NCBI RefSeq assembly: GCF_021310995.1
Contig: NZ_CP054151.1
Span: 1,309,001-1,373,000 of the forward strand
DNA length: 64,000 nt
Source of the DNA: Agrobacterium vaccinii
GTDB lineage: Bacteria > Pseudomonadota > Alphaproteobacteria > Rhizobiales > Rhizobiaceae
Direction: 5' to 3'
Positions 1-8,478 of this stretch are shown here, in pieces. The notes below the pieces were generated by a model. The model was not told the origin of the DNA and made no database searches. It saw only the letters and a list, made by a program, of their open reading frames with translations. The translations under genes and the position numbers were made by a program. Numbering within the stretch: the stretch's first letter is position 1; each line of letters opens with the position of its first letter.

Positions 1-455
1 ATGCTCCAGATGGCGTCCTTGCTGAAATTCATGCGCCGGGCCAGCAGCGAATAGGCGACATCACCCGCCAATTGCAGCGGAATGAGAAACGCCATGATGC
101 GCAGCAGATAGGCGCTTTCGACCGCGCCCAGCAATCCGCCGAAGAACTCGGCACCGAAGAACAATATCGCGGCCATGGTGCAGGAAATCGCAAGATTGGC
201 CCAGAAGACGGTATGGATCGTGTCCATATCCTCTTCCTTTTCCACAATCAGCGCGGAGGTCAGGCCAGCGCCTGCAATCATGGTCAGGAACTGCACGACC
301 GTCAGACCGACAGCGACGACACCGAACTCTTCGGGTGTCAGCAATCGGGCGAGAATCGGAACCGTGACAAACTTAAGCCCGAATGTGCCTGTTTTTGATA
401 AAACGCTCCAGCCGACATTTGCGGTAATCGTCTTGACGCTCGGAGCTGGGGGCAT
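1..455 (-). CDS. exoT: Succinoglycan flippase ExoT, N-terminal part (cut by window edge)
   Basis: This is an open frame on the minus strand from an ATG at 455 that runs off the left edge, so only about 151 N-terminal residues are visible. After a short basic start the protein is strongly hydrophobic, with segments such as FGVVAVGLTVVQFLTMIAG and LLRIMAFLIPLQLAGDVAY. The motif LARLLTPEEFGVVAVGL is typical of Wzx/MOP-type polysaccharide flippases, which move lipid-linked repeat units across the inner membrane. The divergent exoW-exoV and the following exoU-exoX reproduce the exoT-W-V-U-X order of the Sinorhizobium meliloti succinoglycan cluster, which is the basis for the symbol. The C-terminus is not visible. 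Confidence 0.8.
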   Translation of the reverse strand, partial: MPPAPSVKTITANVGWSVLSKTGTFGLKFVTVPILARLLTPEEFGVVAVGLTVVQFLTMIAGAGLTSALIVEKEEDMDTIHTVFWANLAISCTMAAILFFGAEFFGGLLGAVESAYLLRIMAFLIPLQLAGDVAYSLLARRMNFSKDAIWS

Positions 456-575
456 TCGTGCATCCTATATGGTTTGGAGGCCAGCAGGGTAGTGGGCTGG
501 CGGGAGATTTGCCACTCATCGGGGCCGCTCTTTTATCGGGCCCGACACTTCTTGATCAACACAAGGGGCGAAACA

Positions 576-1541
576 ATGGCGAAATTTACAGTCGTTATTC
601 CTTATTATCAAAAACAGCATGGCGTACTTGGTCGTGCATTGGCATCGGTTTTTTCCCAGTCTCTTCAGGATTTCGACCTCGTCACCGTCGATGATGAATC
701 GCCTTATCCCATTGAAAAAGAACTAGAAGAGCTGACTGAAGCGCAGCGAAACCGCATCAAGGTCATCAAGCAGGCCAATGGTGGACCGGGCGGTGCACGC
801 AACACCGGGCTCGATAACGTACCAGCGGAAACTGCCTATGTCGCATTCCTTGATTCGGACGATATGTGGACGCCGGATCACCTGAAGAATGCCGCCTACA
901 GCCTCGAAACCTTTGGTGGTGAATGCTATTGGGCATCGATGCAGGCGAGCGACGAGTTCTATTATCACTTCGCGATTTCCGAACTGGAAAACAACGAGGG
1001 TGCGACGCGGCTGAACGAATCGCCCAAGGTAATCGAGCTGCCGGATCTGGCCAGCGTCATGCTGCGCAACTGGAGCTTCCTGCATTTGTCCTGCATGGTC
1101 ATCGGCAGGCCGCTGTTTGAAAAGATCCGTTTCGATCCCGTTTTGCGGCTGGCGGCGGAAGACGTGCTTTTCTTCTGCGATTGCATTCTTGCGTCGAAAC
1201 GCTCGCTTTTGTGCGACGATGCGGGCGCCATGCGCGGCATGGGTGTGAACATATTCCACAGCATCGACAACAGCTCGCCGGAATTCCTGCGCCAGCAATT
1301 CAACACCTGGGTCGCGCTCGATACGTTGCAGGGCCGGTTTGCCAAGCGGCCTGCCGATGTCGCCTCCATTGCATCTTACAAAAACACCGCGCGCAAGCAG
1401 GCGCTGTGGAGCCAGGCGGGCAAGCTGAAGCAGCGTAAGGCGCCGGAACTGGGCCTGCTGTTCAAATGGATGATGCGTGATCCTGCCATTTTGCGTGCAG
1501 CACTGGAGCTTGGGACTGGCAAATTCGCCCGTCCGAAGTGA
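576..1541 (+). CDS. exoW: Succinoglycan glucosyltransferase ExoW (GT2 family)
   Basis: A 321-residue GT-A fold family 2 glycosyltransferase. The N-terminus MAKFTVVIPYYQ is the classic nucleotide-binding beta strand. VDDE (D39-D40) and FLDSDD (D93, D95) supply the UDP/metal-binding acidic residues, and GGPGGARNTGLD is the usual donor-site loop. In succinoglycan synthesis ExoW adds a late glucose to the side chain of the undecaprenyl-linked octasaccharide on the cytoplasmic face. The frame is open upstream to 474, but the ATG at 576 has an AGGGGCG ribosome binding site and the family N-terminus. It is followed 37 bases later by exoV. The exact sugar position added is inferred from the S. meliloti gene order. 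Confidence 0.85.
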   Translation: MAKFTVVIPYYQKQHGVLGRALASVFSQSLQDFDLVTVDDESPYPIEKELEELTEAQRNRIKVIKQANGGPGGARNTGLDNVPAETAYVAFLDSDDMWTPDHLKNAAYSLETFGGECYWASMQASDEFYYHFAISELENNEGATRLNESPKVIELPDLASVMLRNWSFLHLSCMVIGRPLFEKIRFDPVLRLAAEDVLFFCDCILASKRSLLCDDAGAMRGMGVNIFHSIDNSSPEFLRQQFNTWVALDTLQGRFAKRPADVASIASYKNTARKQALWSQAGKLKQRKAPELGLLFKWMMRDPAILRAALELGTGKFARPK

Positions 1542-1578
1542 CCCTGACGCAACCACATTCTTATTTCAGGAGTATTCC

Positions 1579-2532
1579 ATGAAACCATATCACTGGGAAT
1601 CGCACCACGGTAATTTCGGCGATGACCTCAATCTCTGGCTTTGGGATTTTCTGCTGCCCGGCCTGCGGGATGTCCACCCGGATGTGCTGCTGGTGGGCGT
1701 CGGCACGGTGTTGAACGACGTTCTGTTTCCGCCGCAGCAGCGTAAGCTGATCATCGGCAGCGGTTATGGCTACGGTGCCGTACCGGATATCTCCAATAAG
1801 GAATTGTGGGATATTCGCTGCGTGCGCGGTGAGATGACGGCTGGCAAGCTCGGTTTGCCGGTAGAGATGGGTATCGTCGACCCTGCGGTGATGGTGACGG
1901 AGATGGCGGAGTTCCGAAATCTGCCGAAGCTCCACAAGAAGACTTTCGTGCCCCATTGGGAATCTGCGGAATTCGGCATGTGGGAAACGGTCTGCGAGCC
2001 TGCGGGCCTGACCTATCTGGACCCGCGCGGCGAGGCGAAGGCTGTTATCAAGCACATTGCCCAGTCGGAATTCATCGTGGCCGAGTCCATGCATGGCGCT
2101 ATTCTGGCTGATGCCTTCCGCGTGCCTTGGGTCGCTGTCAGCACGTCAACCTCCATCAACAGTTTCAAATGGAGCGACTGGGCGGGCACCGTAGGTGTTA
2201 AGTACGAGCCGCGTTATGTGCCGGTTTCCACGCGTGCCGAGGCTGCGAAGAAGGGCTCCAAATTCTGGGGCATGAGCTTCCCGCCGCCACCGCCAGCACC
2301 CGTCGTGGAGCGACCAGTCGAGGCGTCGCATGATGGTGAGTTGCTGGTGCGTCCGCATCAGGAGCAGCGCTCCCTGCGCAAGCTGGCTAAGCAGGTTCTC
2401 GCAGCACCATCCACGCTTGCCCTTTGGCAGGCAAGTCGAGCTGAGCCTCGGCTCAGCCCCGATGGCCGGTTGGAAGAACGCAAGGAGCGTTTTCAAGCCG
2501 TGCTTGAAACGATCAAAAGAGACTATTTCTGA
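1579..2532 (+). CDS. exoV: Succinoglycan ketal pyruvyltransferase ExoV
   Basis: A 317-residue polysaccharide pyruvyl transferase family protein. It opens with HHGNFGDDLNLWLWDFLLPG, the N-terminal signature of this family, and contains VGVGTVLND and the conserved C-terminal AESMHGAILADAFRVPW segment. The enzyme transfers pyruvate from phosphoenolpyruvate to the terminal glucose of the succinoglycan repeat unit. A proline-rich stretch (around residues 235-240) separates the catalytic region from a poorly conserved tail. The open frame starts at 1477 inside exoW, but the ATG at 1579 follows a CAGGAG site with good spacing, so it is preferred. It is cotranscribed with exoW and convergent with exoU. 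Confidence 0.85.
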   Translation: MKPYHWESHHGNFGDDLNLWLWDFLLPGLRDVHPDVLLVGVGTVLNDVLFPPQQRKLIIGSGYGYGAVPDISNKELWDIRCVRGEMTAGKLGLPVEMGIVDPAVMVTEMAEFRNLPKLHKKTFVPHWESAEFGMWETVCEPAGLTYLDPRGEAKAVIKHIAQSEFIVAESMHGAILADAFRVPWVAVSTSTSINSFKWSDWAGTVGVKYEPRYVPVSTRAEAAKKGSKFWGMSFPPPPPAPVVERPVEASHDGELLVRPHQEQRSLRKLAKQVLAAPSTLALWQASRAEPRLSPDGRLEERKERFQAVLETIKRDYF

Positions 2533-2541
2533 TATCGGCTG

Positions 2542-2574
2542 ACGCCGCTCGATTTTTCAAGAATTGAGCGGCGT
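2542..2574. terminator. Bidirectional hairpin between exoV and exoU
   Basis: Perfect 9-base arms ACGCCGCTC (2542-2550) and GAGCGGCGT (2566-2574) flank a 15-base AT-rich loop. The hairpin lies between the convergent exoV and exoU stops and includes the last codons of exoU. The T-tract is inside the loop rather than after the stem, so intrinsic termination is plausible but not certain. Confidence 0.55.
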
Positions 2575-3552
2575 TGCATTCAACAGATAGCGGATATCTG
2601 CCACTTGCTTTGGCGCTGGGCGATACCGGGCGGTTTTGTCGCGAAAAATACCTTGTGCGATCGCCGGTACGGCAGGCAAGCGCTTCAAGGCGTGGGACAG
2701 CGCGCCGCCCATGCCCCCCTTGGCCTTCGCATCGAGAAAATCCCGCAACTCGAACTTCTCGCGAATATGCAGCTCGTGTTCTTCAAGAAGCGCCTTTTCA
2801 GGCGGCGTCAGCGAATATTGCGCGAGGATTTTCCGGTCCGCCTCATAGAGCTGCCGCAAGTCCTCCGTGCGGTGGCGACCACTCAAGGAATCGCCACGAA
2901 CGATGGCGCCGTAACCGCAATTGCGGATGACCTTGTAGCGCGCACCGCAGGCCAGTGCCCGCACATAAAGCTCGTAGTCTTCGCCCAGCCGCAGGGCTTC
3001 ATCGTAACGCAGAGCGTTTTTCTCAAGAAATGCGCGGCGGATCACGGGCTTCAGAAAGCCAGTCTCCCCACGCTCGATACCGCGCTTGGAAATGTTGCCT
3101 TGAACGAATTCGGACAGTGTCAGGAAATGCTCTTCCGGCGCAAAACGTGCGGGCTGCATGGAGGATGCACCCGATACGGACTGTTGGATGAAGGCAATAT
3201 TGTCGGCGACCAGGTCCCAATCGTCGCTTTCCAGCATGGCGGCAAAGCGGCCCCGGAAAAAGAAATCGTCCGCATCGAGAATGCTGATAAGGGGGGCAGA
3301 CGAAATGGCGATGGCGTGATTGCGGGCAGCAGATGGCCCACGGTTCACATCGAAGCGCTCGACTTTCAGACGCCCGGTGCCATCGTCGCAGGCCGACGCG
3401 ATTGCGGCTGTCGCGTCTGTGGAGCCATCGTCGATCACGACGACCTCGAACACTTCAGGTTCGGTCAGCGCTGATTTAATCGCTGTTGCGATGGTATCGG
3501 ACGCGTTTTTGGCAGCGATAATCACGCAAATGGATCGCAAATCCCCAGTCAT
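2557..3552 (-). CDS. exoU: Succinoglycan glucosyltransferase ExoU (GT2 family)
   Basis: A 331-residue family 2 glycosyltransferase. The N-terminus ICVIIAAKNASDTIATAI, the VIDDGSTD motif (D41-D42), NRGPSAARNHAI and ILDADD (D93, D95) build the GT-A nucleotide-sugar site. ExoU of S. meliloti adds one of the side-chain glucoses of succinoglycan just before ExoW acts. The open frame extends to 3633, but the ATG at 3552 has a strong AGGAG site five bases upstream and the family N-terminus directly after it. It lies in the same orientation as exoX upstream and converges on exoV. Symbol assignment rests on family plus the exoT-W-V-U-X order. Confidence 0.82.
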   Translation of the reverse strand: MTGDLRSICVIIAAKNASDTIATAIKSALTEPEVFEVVVIDDGSTDATAAIASACDDGTGRLKVERFDVNRGPSAARNHAIAISSAPLISILDADDFFFRGRFAAMLESDDWDLVADNIAFIQQSVSGASSMQPARFAPEEHFLTLSEFVQGNISKRGIERGETGFLKPVIRRAFLEKNALRYDEALRLGEDYELYVRALACGARYKVIRNCGYGAIVRGDSLSGRHRTEDLRQLYEADRKILAQYSLTPPEKALLEEHELHIREKFELRDFLDAKAKGGMGGALSHALKRLPAVPAIAQGIFRDKTARYRPAPKQVADIRYLLNATPLNS

Positions 3553-3669
3553 GCCAACTCCTGCTTCGTTACGTTGCCGTTTTTTCGACGCAGAAAATGT
3601 CAGGGATAAGGACGCCGTGCGATTATTTCGCACCTGCGAGAAGTTTGAGGTCGGCGGCGGGGCGGGAGT

Positions 3670-3951
3670 TTAGAAATCGCTGAGTTTCGGCGAGGCGACG
3701 GTAATCGCTTCCGTTACGGATTTCTCCGGCACAGGTGTCGCTTCCTTTTGAAAGTTGAGCGTGGCAAGCATCTGCCGCTTTTCTTTTGCTACAAGAATAA
3801 GCACGCCTATAAAGTAACCAACCTGTATAATGACAAGACAGATCAGCGTCTGGACGAAAGTGGTCAAGAAAGAGCCATGGATAAGATATGTCGCGACAGC
3901 GAACACCAGCAACGCGCAGATCATACTGATGAAAACGCGCGGGGCGTACAT
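3670..3951 (-). CDS. exoX: Exopolysaccharide production repressor ExoX
   Basis: A 93-residue inner membrane protein with two hydrophobic segments (about residues 6-24 and 28-51) and a short basic and variable cytoplasmic tail. The N-terminus MYAPRVFISMI and the core IQVGYFIGVLILVAKE match the rhizobial ExoX/SyrA family as I remember it. ExoX lowers succinoglycan output post-translationally, probably by acting on the first glycosyltransferase ExoY. In S. meliloti exoX lies beside exoY, which is not present in this window. The frame is open to 3996, but a GGAGGAG site precedes the ATG at 3951, so the shorter start is chosen. Confidence 0.85.
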   Translation of the reverse strand: MYAPRVFISMICALLVFAVATYLIHGSFLTTFVQTLICLVIIQVGYFIGVLILVAKEKRQMLATLNFQKEATPVPEKSVTEAITVASPKLSDF

Positions 3952-4348
3952 ATCTTTCTCCTCCGCTAAGCATTGTCCCTCGGTGGAGAAATGCATGTTC
4001 TTGGCTTTCTTTTCTAGAGAATTGTATTACGAAACGCTTATCGTTTCAACACAGTTATACTTCTCTTAGAGCGTGCAGCATGAAATTTCAGTAATCTTTA
4101 TTGGTAAAATTTGCCCAAATTTTTGAGATTTGGACGGATGTCTACCGTTTTGATCTGCGCACTGTTCTCGCAAGGTTTATGAAACGTGAATACTGCGCGA
4201 TTGCAGAGCAGCACTTGCGGCCCGACAGTAGCATTCCATAACGCGATTCTACAGCTGTGCGTCTCGCAATGCGCACGGGCTGCAGACTTCGTTAACTATG
4301 TCACCGGTAAAGATAGGTGGTTGATTCCCGAAGCAGTAAGGTGTGCGT
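3952..4348. promoter_or_regulatory. exoX upstream region with three AT-rich palindromes
   Basis: About 400 bases without a supported gene. It contains GAAACG-CTTAT-CGTTTC (4031-4047), the perfect palindrome TGAAATTTCA (4081-4090) and AAATTTG-CC-CAAATTT (4107-4122). All lie upstream of exoX, whose start is at 3951, and upstream of the small gene at 4349. They are plausible operator sites for regulators of exopolysaccharide synthesis such as MucR/Ros-like or other factors. The identity of any binding protein is inference. Confidence 0.4.
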
Positions 4349-4618
4349 GTGACAGAGCGTTCAGAAGTAATTGCGTTTCCCGCCAAAAACCGCGTCGCTG
4401 ACATAAAGCGCTGCGTTCAGATGCTAGAATCGCTTCACGGCGAAGAAGCAAACCGCTTCTGGCGGGATGAGTGCCGGGCCCTTGCCGCGCGTCTCGTCAA
4501 TCTGGGTTATGACGATACGGCCATGCGCCAGGAAGTCATGGAGTTTCAGGGTGCGGTGCAAACCGAGCTTTGGGGCCGCTGCCAGCAGGAAGAACCTGCA
4601 CGGCGCGACGCTTACTAA
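4349..4618 (+). CDS. Small conserved rhizobial protein (DUF6074-like)
   Basis: An 89-residue soluble protein of unknown function. The N-terminal SEVIAFPAKNR followed by a helical region ending in VMEFQGAVQTELWGRC resembles the small DUF6074-type proteins common in Rhizobiales, though I recognise this only from the general pattern. It has no signal peptide or membrane segment. The frame can start at GTG 4343 or GTG 4349. The latter has AAGG seven bases upstream and is preferred. It converges with the LacI-type gene on the other strand (18 bases between stops), and nothing in the context indicates a role. Confidence 0.6.
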   Translation: MTERSEVIAFPAKNRVADIKRCVQMLESLHGEEANRFWRDECRALAARLVNLGYDDTAMRQEVMEFQGAVQTELWGRCQQEEPARRDAY

Positions 4619-4636
4619 TATAAGCCGCAGCCTGTG

Positions 4637-5668
4637 TTATCTGTGGGTCAGCCGCCGTGCTGGCGCGCCCACGGAATTGCGAACGATGAGGTCAGGCGTC
4701 AGCAGGATTTCCGGCTCGTTCGCCTGCCCACCGCCTAAAAGATCGAGCAGCAACGCCATGGCGTGTTTGCCGATGGCCGTTCTGGGCTGACGAATGGTCG
4801 TCAGGGCAGGGGACATGAAGACCGCCTGCGGAATATCGTCAAAGCCCGTTACCGAAAAGTCGCGTGGAATATCGTAGCCGCGCGCAGTCAGACCGATCAT
4901 CACGCCGATCGCCGTCTGGTCGTTGACGCACATGAACGCTGTCGGCAGCGTATCGCGCATGAACAGTTGCTCGATGGCCAGCCGCCCACTCTCCAGCGTT
5001 CCATCTCCCTCTATGATCAAGGCAGGCGCCGGTATCAGACCCGCCGCCTGCAAGCCTTCGTCATAGCCCTTGCGTCTGCGGCTATAGGCGAGCCGGACGC
5101 GGGAATCGCCGATGAACGCGATCCGCTCATGCCCTTCGGCAATCAGCATATCGACGATCTTGCGGGCACCCTTGGTGTCATCGACGCCGACATAGGGAAT
5201 GCCACCATTATAGATGGGCTCGAAAACACCGACGCTAGGCGGTAGCCGCGCCGTCATGGCCTGATGGCCAAAGGGCAGGATGCCGGTGAATAGGATGAGC
5301 CCTGCGGCCTGGTTGGAATTCAGGAATTTGAGATATTCCAAACCACGCTGCGCATCGTTCTGCGTATGGCCGATCAATATGCCGTAGCCGTGTGAGCGCG
5401 CTTCGTTTTCCAAGCCGACGAGAATGTTCGAAAAATTGGGATCGCCGATGTCAGGCGCGACAACCAGGATCATATTGGAGCGGCCCAGGCGCAAGCTGCG
5501 GGCCATCGCATTGGTCGTGTAGCCAGTGACGGCAATCGCCTGATTGACCTTCAGTCGCGTCGAATTCGCCACTTTTTCAGGCGTGTGTATGGCGCGCGAC
5601 ACGGTGGCGATGGAAACCTCCGCAATCCGGGCGACGTCTTCGATTGTGGCTGATGCGGGAATAGACAA
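4637..5668 (-). CDS. LacI-family repressor of the adjacent sugar ABC transporter
   Basis: A 343-residue LacI/GalR-type regulator. The N-terminal helix-turn-helix reads TIEDVARIAEVSIATVSRAI, followed by the hinge region with GYTTNAMARSLRLG and a periplasmic-binding-protein-like effector domain ending in the dimer core. It is divergent from the CUT2 transporter at 5829, so it most likely represses that operon until its sugar is bound. The frame is open to a GTG at 5734. A TTG at 5668 preceded by GAGG gives the standard short leader before the HTH and is chosen here. The true start could be the longer one (365 residues). The inducer is unknown. Confidence 0.88.
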   Translation of the reverse strand: MSIPASATIEDVARIAEVSIATVSRAIHTPEKVANSTRLKVNQAIAVTGYTTNAMARSLRLGRSNMILVVAPDIGDPNFSNILVGLENEARSHGYGILIGHTQNDAQRGLEYLKFLNSNQAAGLILFTGILPFGHQAMTARLPPSVGVFEPIYNGGIPYVGVDDTKGARKIVDMLIAEGHERIAFIGDSRVRLAYSRRRKGYDEGLQAAGLIPAPALIIEGDGTLESGRLAIEQLFMRDTLPTAFMCVNDQTAIGVMIGLTARGYDIPRDFSVTGFDDIPQAVFMSPALTTIRQPRTAIGKHAMALLLDLLGGGQANEPEILLTPDLIVRNSVGAPARRLTHR

Positions 5669-5757
5669 TGAGGGCCTCGGATGTATGCGCGACCGGACAC
5701 TACACAGACTTTGCGCTCCGTCAAATACGATCACGCAAATCTGTTCTTAAGCGCTTA

Positions 5758-5792
5758 TGTAAACCTTTACATCCCCAGTGTAAAGGTTTACA
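5758..5792. promoter_or_regulatory. Double palindromic LacI-type operator
   Basis: Two near-palindromes, TGTAAACCTTTACA (5758-5771) and TGTAAAGGTTTACA (5779-5792), are exact reverse complements of each other and are separated by 7 bases. Their centres are 21 bases apart, two helical turns. They sit between the divergent repressor gene and the ABC transporter genes, 36 bases before the transporter start. LacI-family operators are commonly palindromes of about this length, so binding by the neighbouring repressor is a strong inference. Confidence 0.75.
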
Positions 5793-5828
5793 TGGATTTC
5801 AGACGTAGGGAGACGTCTGGAGGAAATC

Positions 5829-7355
5829 ATGGAAAATGAGATTGCTGACGTCGGCGGTACGTTGCTGTCTGCGCGTCGTATTTCCAAATCTTTCAATGGG
5901 GTACAGGTCCTTTTCAGCATCAATTTCGATCTGAAGGCTGGGGAAATCCATGCGTTGATGGGTGAGAACGGCGCGGGCAAGTCTACTCTCGTCAAGGTTC
6001 TCTCAGGTTTCGAACAGCCAAGCACCGGCGAGATATTGCTGGACGGCAAACCCGTGAAGCTGCCGCCCAACGGGCTGGCCGAAGCGCTCGGTATCGTCAT
6101 CATCCACCAGGAATTCAATCTGGCCGAACATCTCACGGTGACCGAGAGCCTGTTTCTAGGCCGGGAACTAACGCATTTCGGCGTGCTGGATCGCAAGGCG
6201 ATGCGTGCAGAAACGCGCCGCGTGCTTAACTTGCTGGGCTGTCATGTCGATGAGAACGCGATGATCGGCACGCTGTCCGTCGCTGAAAAGCAGATGGTGG
6301 AAATTGCCAAAGCGATCAGCCGCGATGCGCGCATCGTTTTCATGGATGAGCCGACAGCGGTCTTGTCGCGCGAGGAAACCAATTATCTGTTCCAGCAGGT
6401 GCGCAAGCTGCGCGACAAGGGCACGAGCTTCGTCTTCGTCTCGCACAAGCTGGATGAAGTCATGGAACTGACGGACCGGGTTACGGTGCTGCGCGACGGA
6501 CACTGGGTGAAGACCGCGCCCACTGCGTTGCTGGATGGCGAGGCGATTGCGCAGCTCATGGTCGGGCGTGAGTTGTCTAGCCTCTATCCTGCCAAACGCG
6601 AGCCTGATGTGGACGAGAAGGTCGTCCTCAGCGTTCGCAGGGTTTCCACAAAATATGTGCAGGATGCCAGTTTTGATCTCAGACGAGGCGAAATCATCGG
6701 CTTTTCGGGCCTGATCGGTTCTGGCCGCACAGAATTGGCGGAGGCCATCGTCGGGCTGCGGTCGCGGCTGTCGGGCGACGTCGAAGTCAACGGCAAGGTA
6801 TTGCCGCCGCATGACCTGCACGCCAGCATCGACGCCGGGCTTGCCTATATGACCAAGGATCGCAAATCCAAGGGTCTGCTTTTAAATGCTGGTATGGCGC
6901 TGAACCTGACGCTGCAATCGCTGGAGCGTCACGGAAAATTCGGCTACCTCAGCTCATCCAGCGAGGCGAATTCTCTGGAGCGCGCGCGTCGTCGCTTCGA
7001 CATTCGCGTGCGTGATGGCAGCGTGGTGGTGGGCCGCATGTCCGGCGGCAACCAGCAGAAACTGTTGCTGGCCAAGGTCATGGAGACGGAACCCAGAATC
7101 ATCATCATCGACGAGCCCACGCGTGGCATCGATGTGGGGACCAAGCAGCAAATCTATCATTTCATTTCAGCGCTTGCACGCGATGGCCACTCGGTCGTCG
7201 TGGTGTCCTCGGAAATGCAGGAGGTCATCGGCCTCTGCACTCGTGTCGCGGTCATGCGCGAAGGCCGGGTGGTGGGCATGCTGGAAGGCGACGAAATCAA
7301 CGAGCGGGAAATCATGCGCTATGCGGCGGGTCTGAAAACGAAGGCGGCGGCGTAG
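5829..7355 (+). CDS. CUT2 sugar ABC transporter, dual ATP-binding subunit
   Basis: A 508-residue RbsA/XylG/MglA-type ATPase made of two fused nucleotide-binding domains. The first has Walker A GENGAGKST, signature LSVAEKQMVEIAKA and Walker B IVFMDEPTAVLS. The second has the degenerate P-loop SGLIGSGRTELAEA, signature MSGGNQQKLLLAKV and Walker B IIIIDEPTRGIDVG, as usual in this subfamily. It energises uptake of a pentose, hexose or polyol. The ATG at 5829 follows TGGAGG. The permease and binding protein genes follow in the same orientation, and the double operator upstream suggests repression by the divergent LacI protein. The sugar cannot be named from sequence alone. Confidence 0.93.
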   Translation: MENEIADVGGTLLSARRISKSFNGVQVLFSINFDLKAGEIHALMGENGAGKSTLVKVLSGFEQPSTGEILLDGKPVKLPPNGLAEALGIVIIHQEFNLAEHLTVTESLFLGRELTHFGVLDRKAMRAETRRVLNLLGCHVDENAMIGTLSVAEKQMVEIAKAISRDARIVFMDEPTAVLSREETNYLFQQVRKLRDKGTSFVFVSHKLDEVMELTDRVTVLRDGHWVKTAPTALLDGEAIAQLMVGRELSSLYPAKREPDVDEKVVLSVRRVSTKYVQDASFDLRRGEIIGFSGLIGSGRTELAEAIVGLRSRLSGDVEVNGKVLPPHDLHASIDAGLAYMTKDRKSKGLLLNAGMALNLTLQSLERHGKFGYLSSSSEANSLERARRRFDIRVRDGSVVVGRMSGGNQQKLLLAKVMETEPRIIIIDEPTRGIDVGTKQQIYHFISALARDGHSVVVVSSEMQEVIGLCTRVAVMREGRVVGMLEGDEINEREIMRYAAGLKTKAAA

Positions 7356-7396
7356 CGGCGGCTGAAAAGCCGATGTGACAGGGCGGGAGGTCTGTT

Positions 7397-8410
7397 TTGG
7401 GTATGAGTGCAAGTGAGGACAGCAAGGAAAAAAGGGACGCACGGTCGCTTCGCGATATAGATTTGCGGGCAGTCGCGCCTTTTATCGCACTGTTTCTGCT
7501 GTTGATTGTCGGAGCCATGGTCAATCCGAATTTCATCAGCATCAACAACCTCGCCAATGTGGCGACACGCAGCGCGTTCATCGCGATCATCGCCGTCGGG
7601 GCGACCTTTGTGATTTCGGCAGGCGACTTGGACCTGTCGGTGGGCTCGATGGTGGCCTTCGTTGCCAGTTTGATGATACTGCTGATGAATTCAGGTGTGG
7701 TGTCCGACCCGGCGCTGATGTTGGTGCTTGCGGTCGTGTTCACGCTAGTGGCGGGGGCCCTGTGCGGCCTTGCCAACGGGTTGATCACGACGGTCGGCAA
7801 GATCGAGCCTTTCATCGCGACGCTTGGCACCATGGGTGTGTTTCGTGGCCTGACCACTTGGCTCTCGCAGGGTGGGGCGATCACGTTGCGTGAACCGCAG
7901 TTGCAGACCATGTACCGTCCCGTCTATTTCGGATCGTTCATCGGTATTCCGATCCCTATTCTCGTCATTTTGATCGTGACCGGCATTGCAGCCTTTATCC
8001 TGTACCGTACCCGCTACGGGCGGCATGTGACGGCGGTCGGGTCCAATCGTGATGTCGCCAAATATTCCGGCGTTGCGGTCAACCGTGTGCGCACCATCGC
8101 CTTCGTCATTCAGGGCTTGTGCGTTGCTATCGCTGTTCTTCTCTACGTTCCGCGCCTGGGTTCGACGTCTGCCACAACGGGCATGATGTGGGAGTTGCAG
8201 GCCATCACGGCGGTCGTCGTGGGTGGAACGGCGCTCAAGGGCGGGGCAGGTCGTGTCTGGGGCACCATCTGTGGTGCGTTCATTCTGGAACTCGTCGGCA
8301 ACATCATGCTGCTGTCCAACTTCATCAGTGAGTATCTGATCGGGGCAATTCAGGGCGCAATCATCATCATCGCCATGCTGGTTCAGCGGTCGCTGATGAG
8401 GCGTTCATAA
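7397..8410 (+). CDS. CUT2 sugar ABC transporter permease (RbsC type)
   Basis: A 337-residue integral membrane protein of the RbsC/AraH family with about eight to ten hydrophobic helices. It includes NFISINNLANVATRSAFIAIIAVGATFVI and the family hallmark SAGDLDLSVGSM. The cytoplasmic loop RYGRHVTAVGSNRDVAKYSGV is the coupling region, and VVVGGTALKGGAGRVWGT is the conserved C-terminal element. It forms the channel of the transporter with the upstream ATPase. A TTG at 7397 sits six bases after GGGAGG, and an ATG two codons later (7403) is the alternative start. It is second in the operon, followed after a small hairpin by the binding protein gene. Confidence 0.92.
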   Translation: MGMSASEDSKEKRDARSLRDIDLRAVAPFIALFLLLIVGAMVNPNFISINNLANVATRSAFIAIIAVGATFVISAGDLDLSVGSMVAFVASLMILLMNSGVVSDPALMLVLAVVFTLVAGALCGLANGLITTVGKIEPFIATLGTMGVFRGLTTWLSQGGAITLREPQLQTMYRPVYFGSFIGIPIPILVILIVTGIAAFILYRTRYGRHVTAVGSNRDVAKYSGVAVNRVRTIAFVIQGLCVAIAVLLYVPRLGSTSATTGMMWELQAITAVVVGGTALKGGAGRVWGTICGAFILELVGNIMLLSNFISEYLIGAIQGAIIIIAMLVQRSLMRRS

Positions 8411-8414
8411 GGTT

Positions 8415-8437
8415 ACCGGGTCAACGGGTCGCCCGGT
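8415..8437 (+). other. Intercistronic stem-loop between permease and binding protein
   Basis: Arms ACCGGG (8415-8420) and CCCGGT (8432-8437) form a six-pair stem directly after the permease stop and 42 bases before the binding protein gene. Such hairpins in ABC operons often protect or separate the more abundant binding-protein message. No T-run follows, so it is not called a terminator. Confidence 0.4.
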
Positions 8438-8478
8438 TTAGAAAATCGAGACCTTTGTTTGTGTGGGAGGAACAACAC

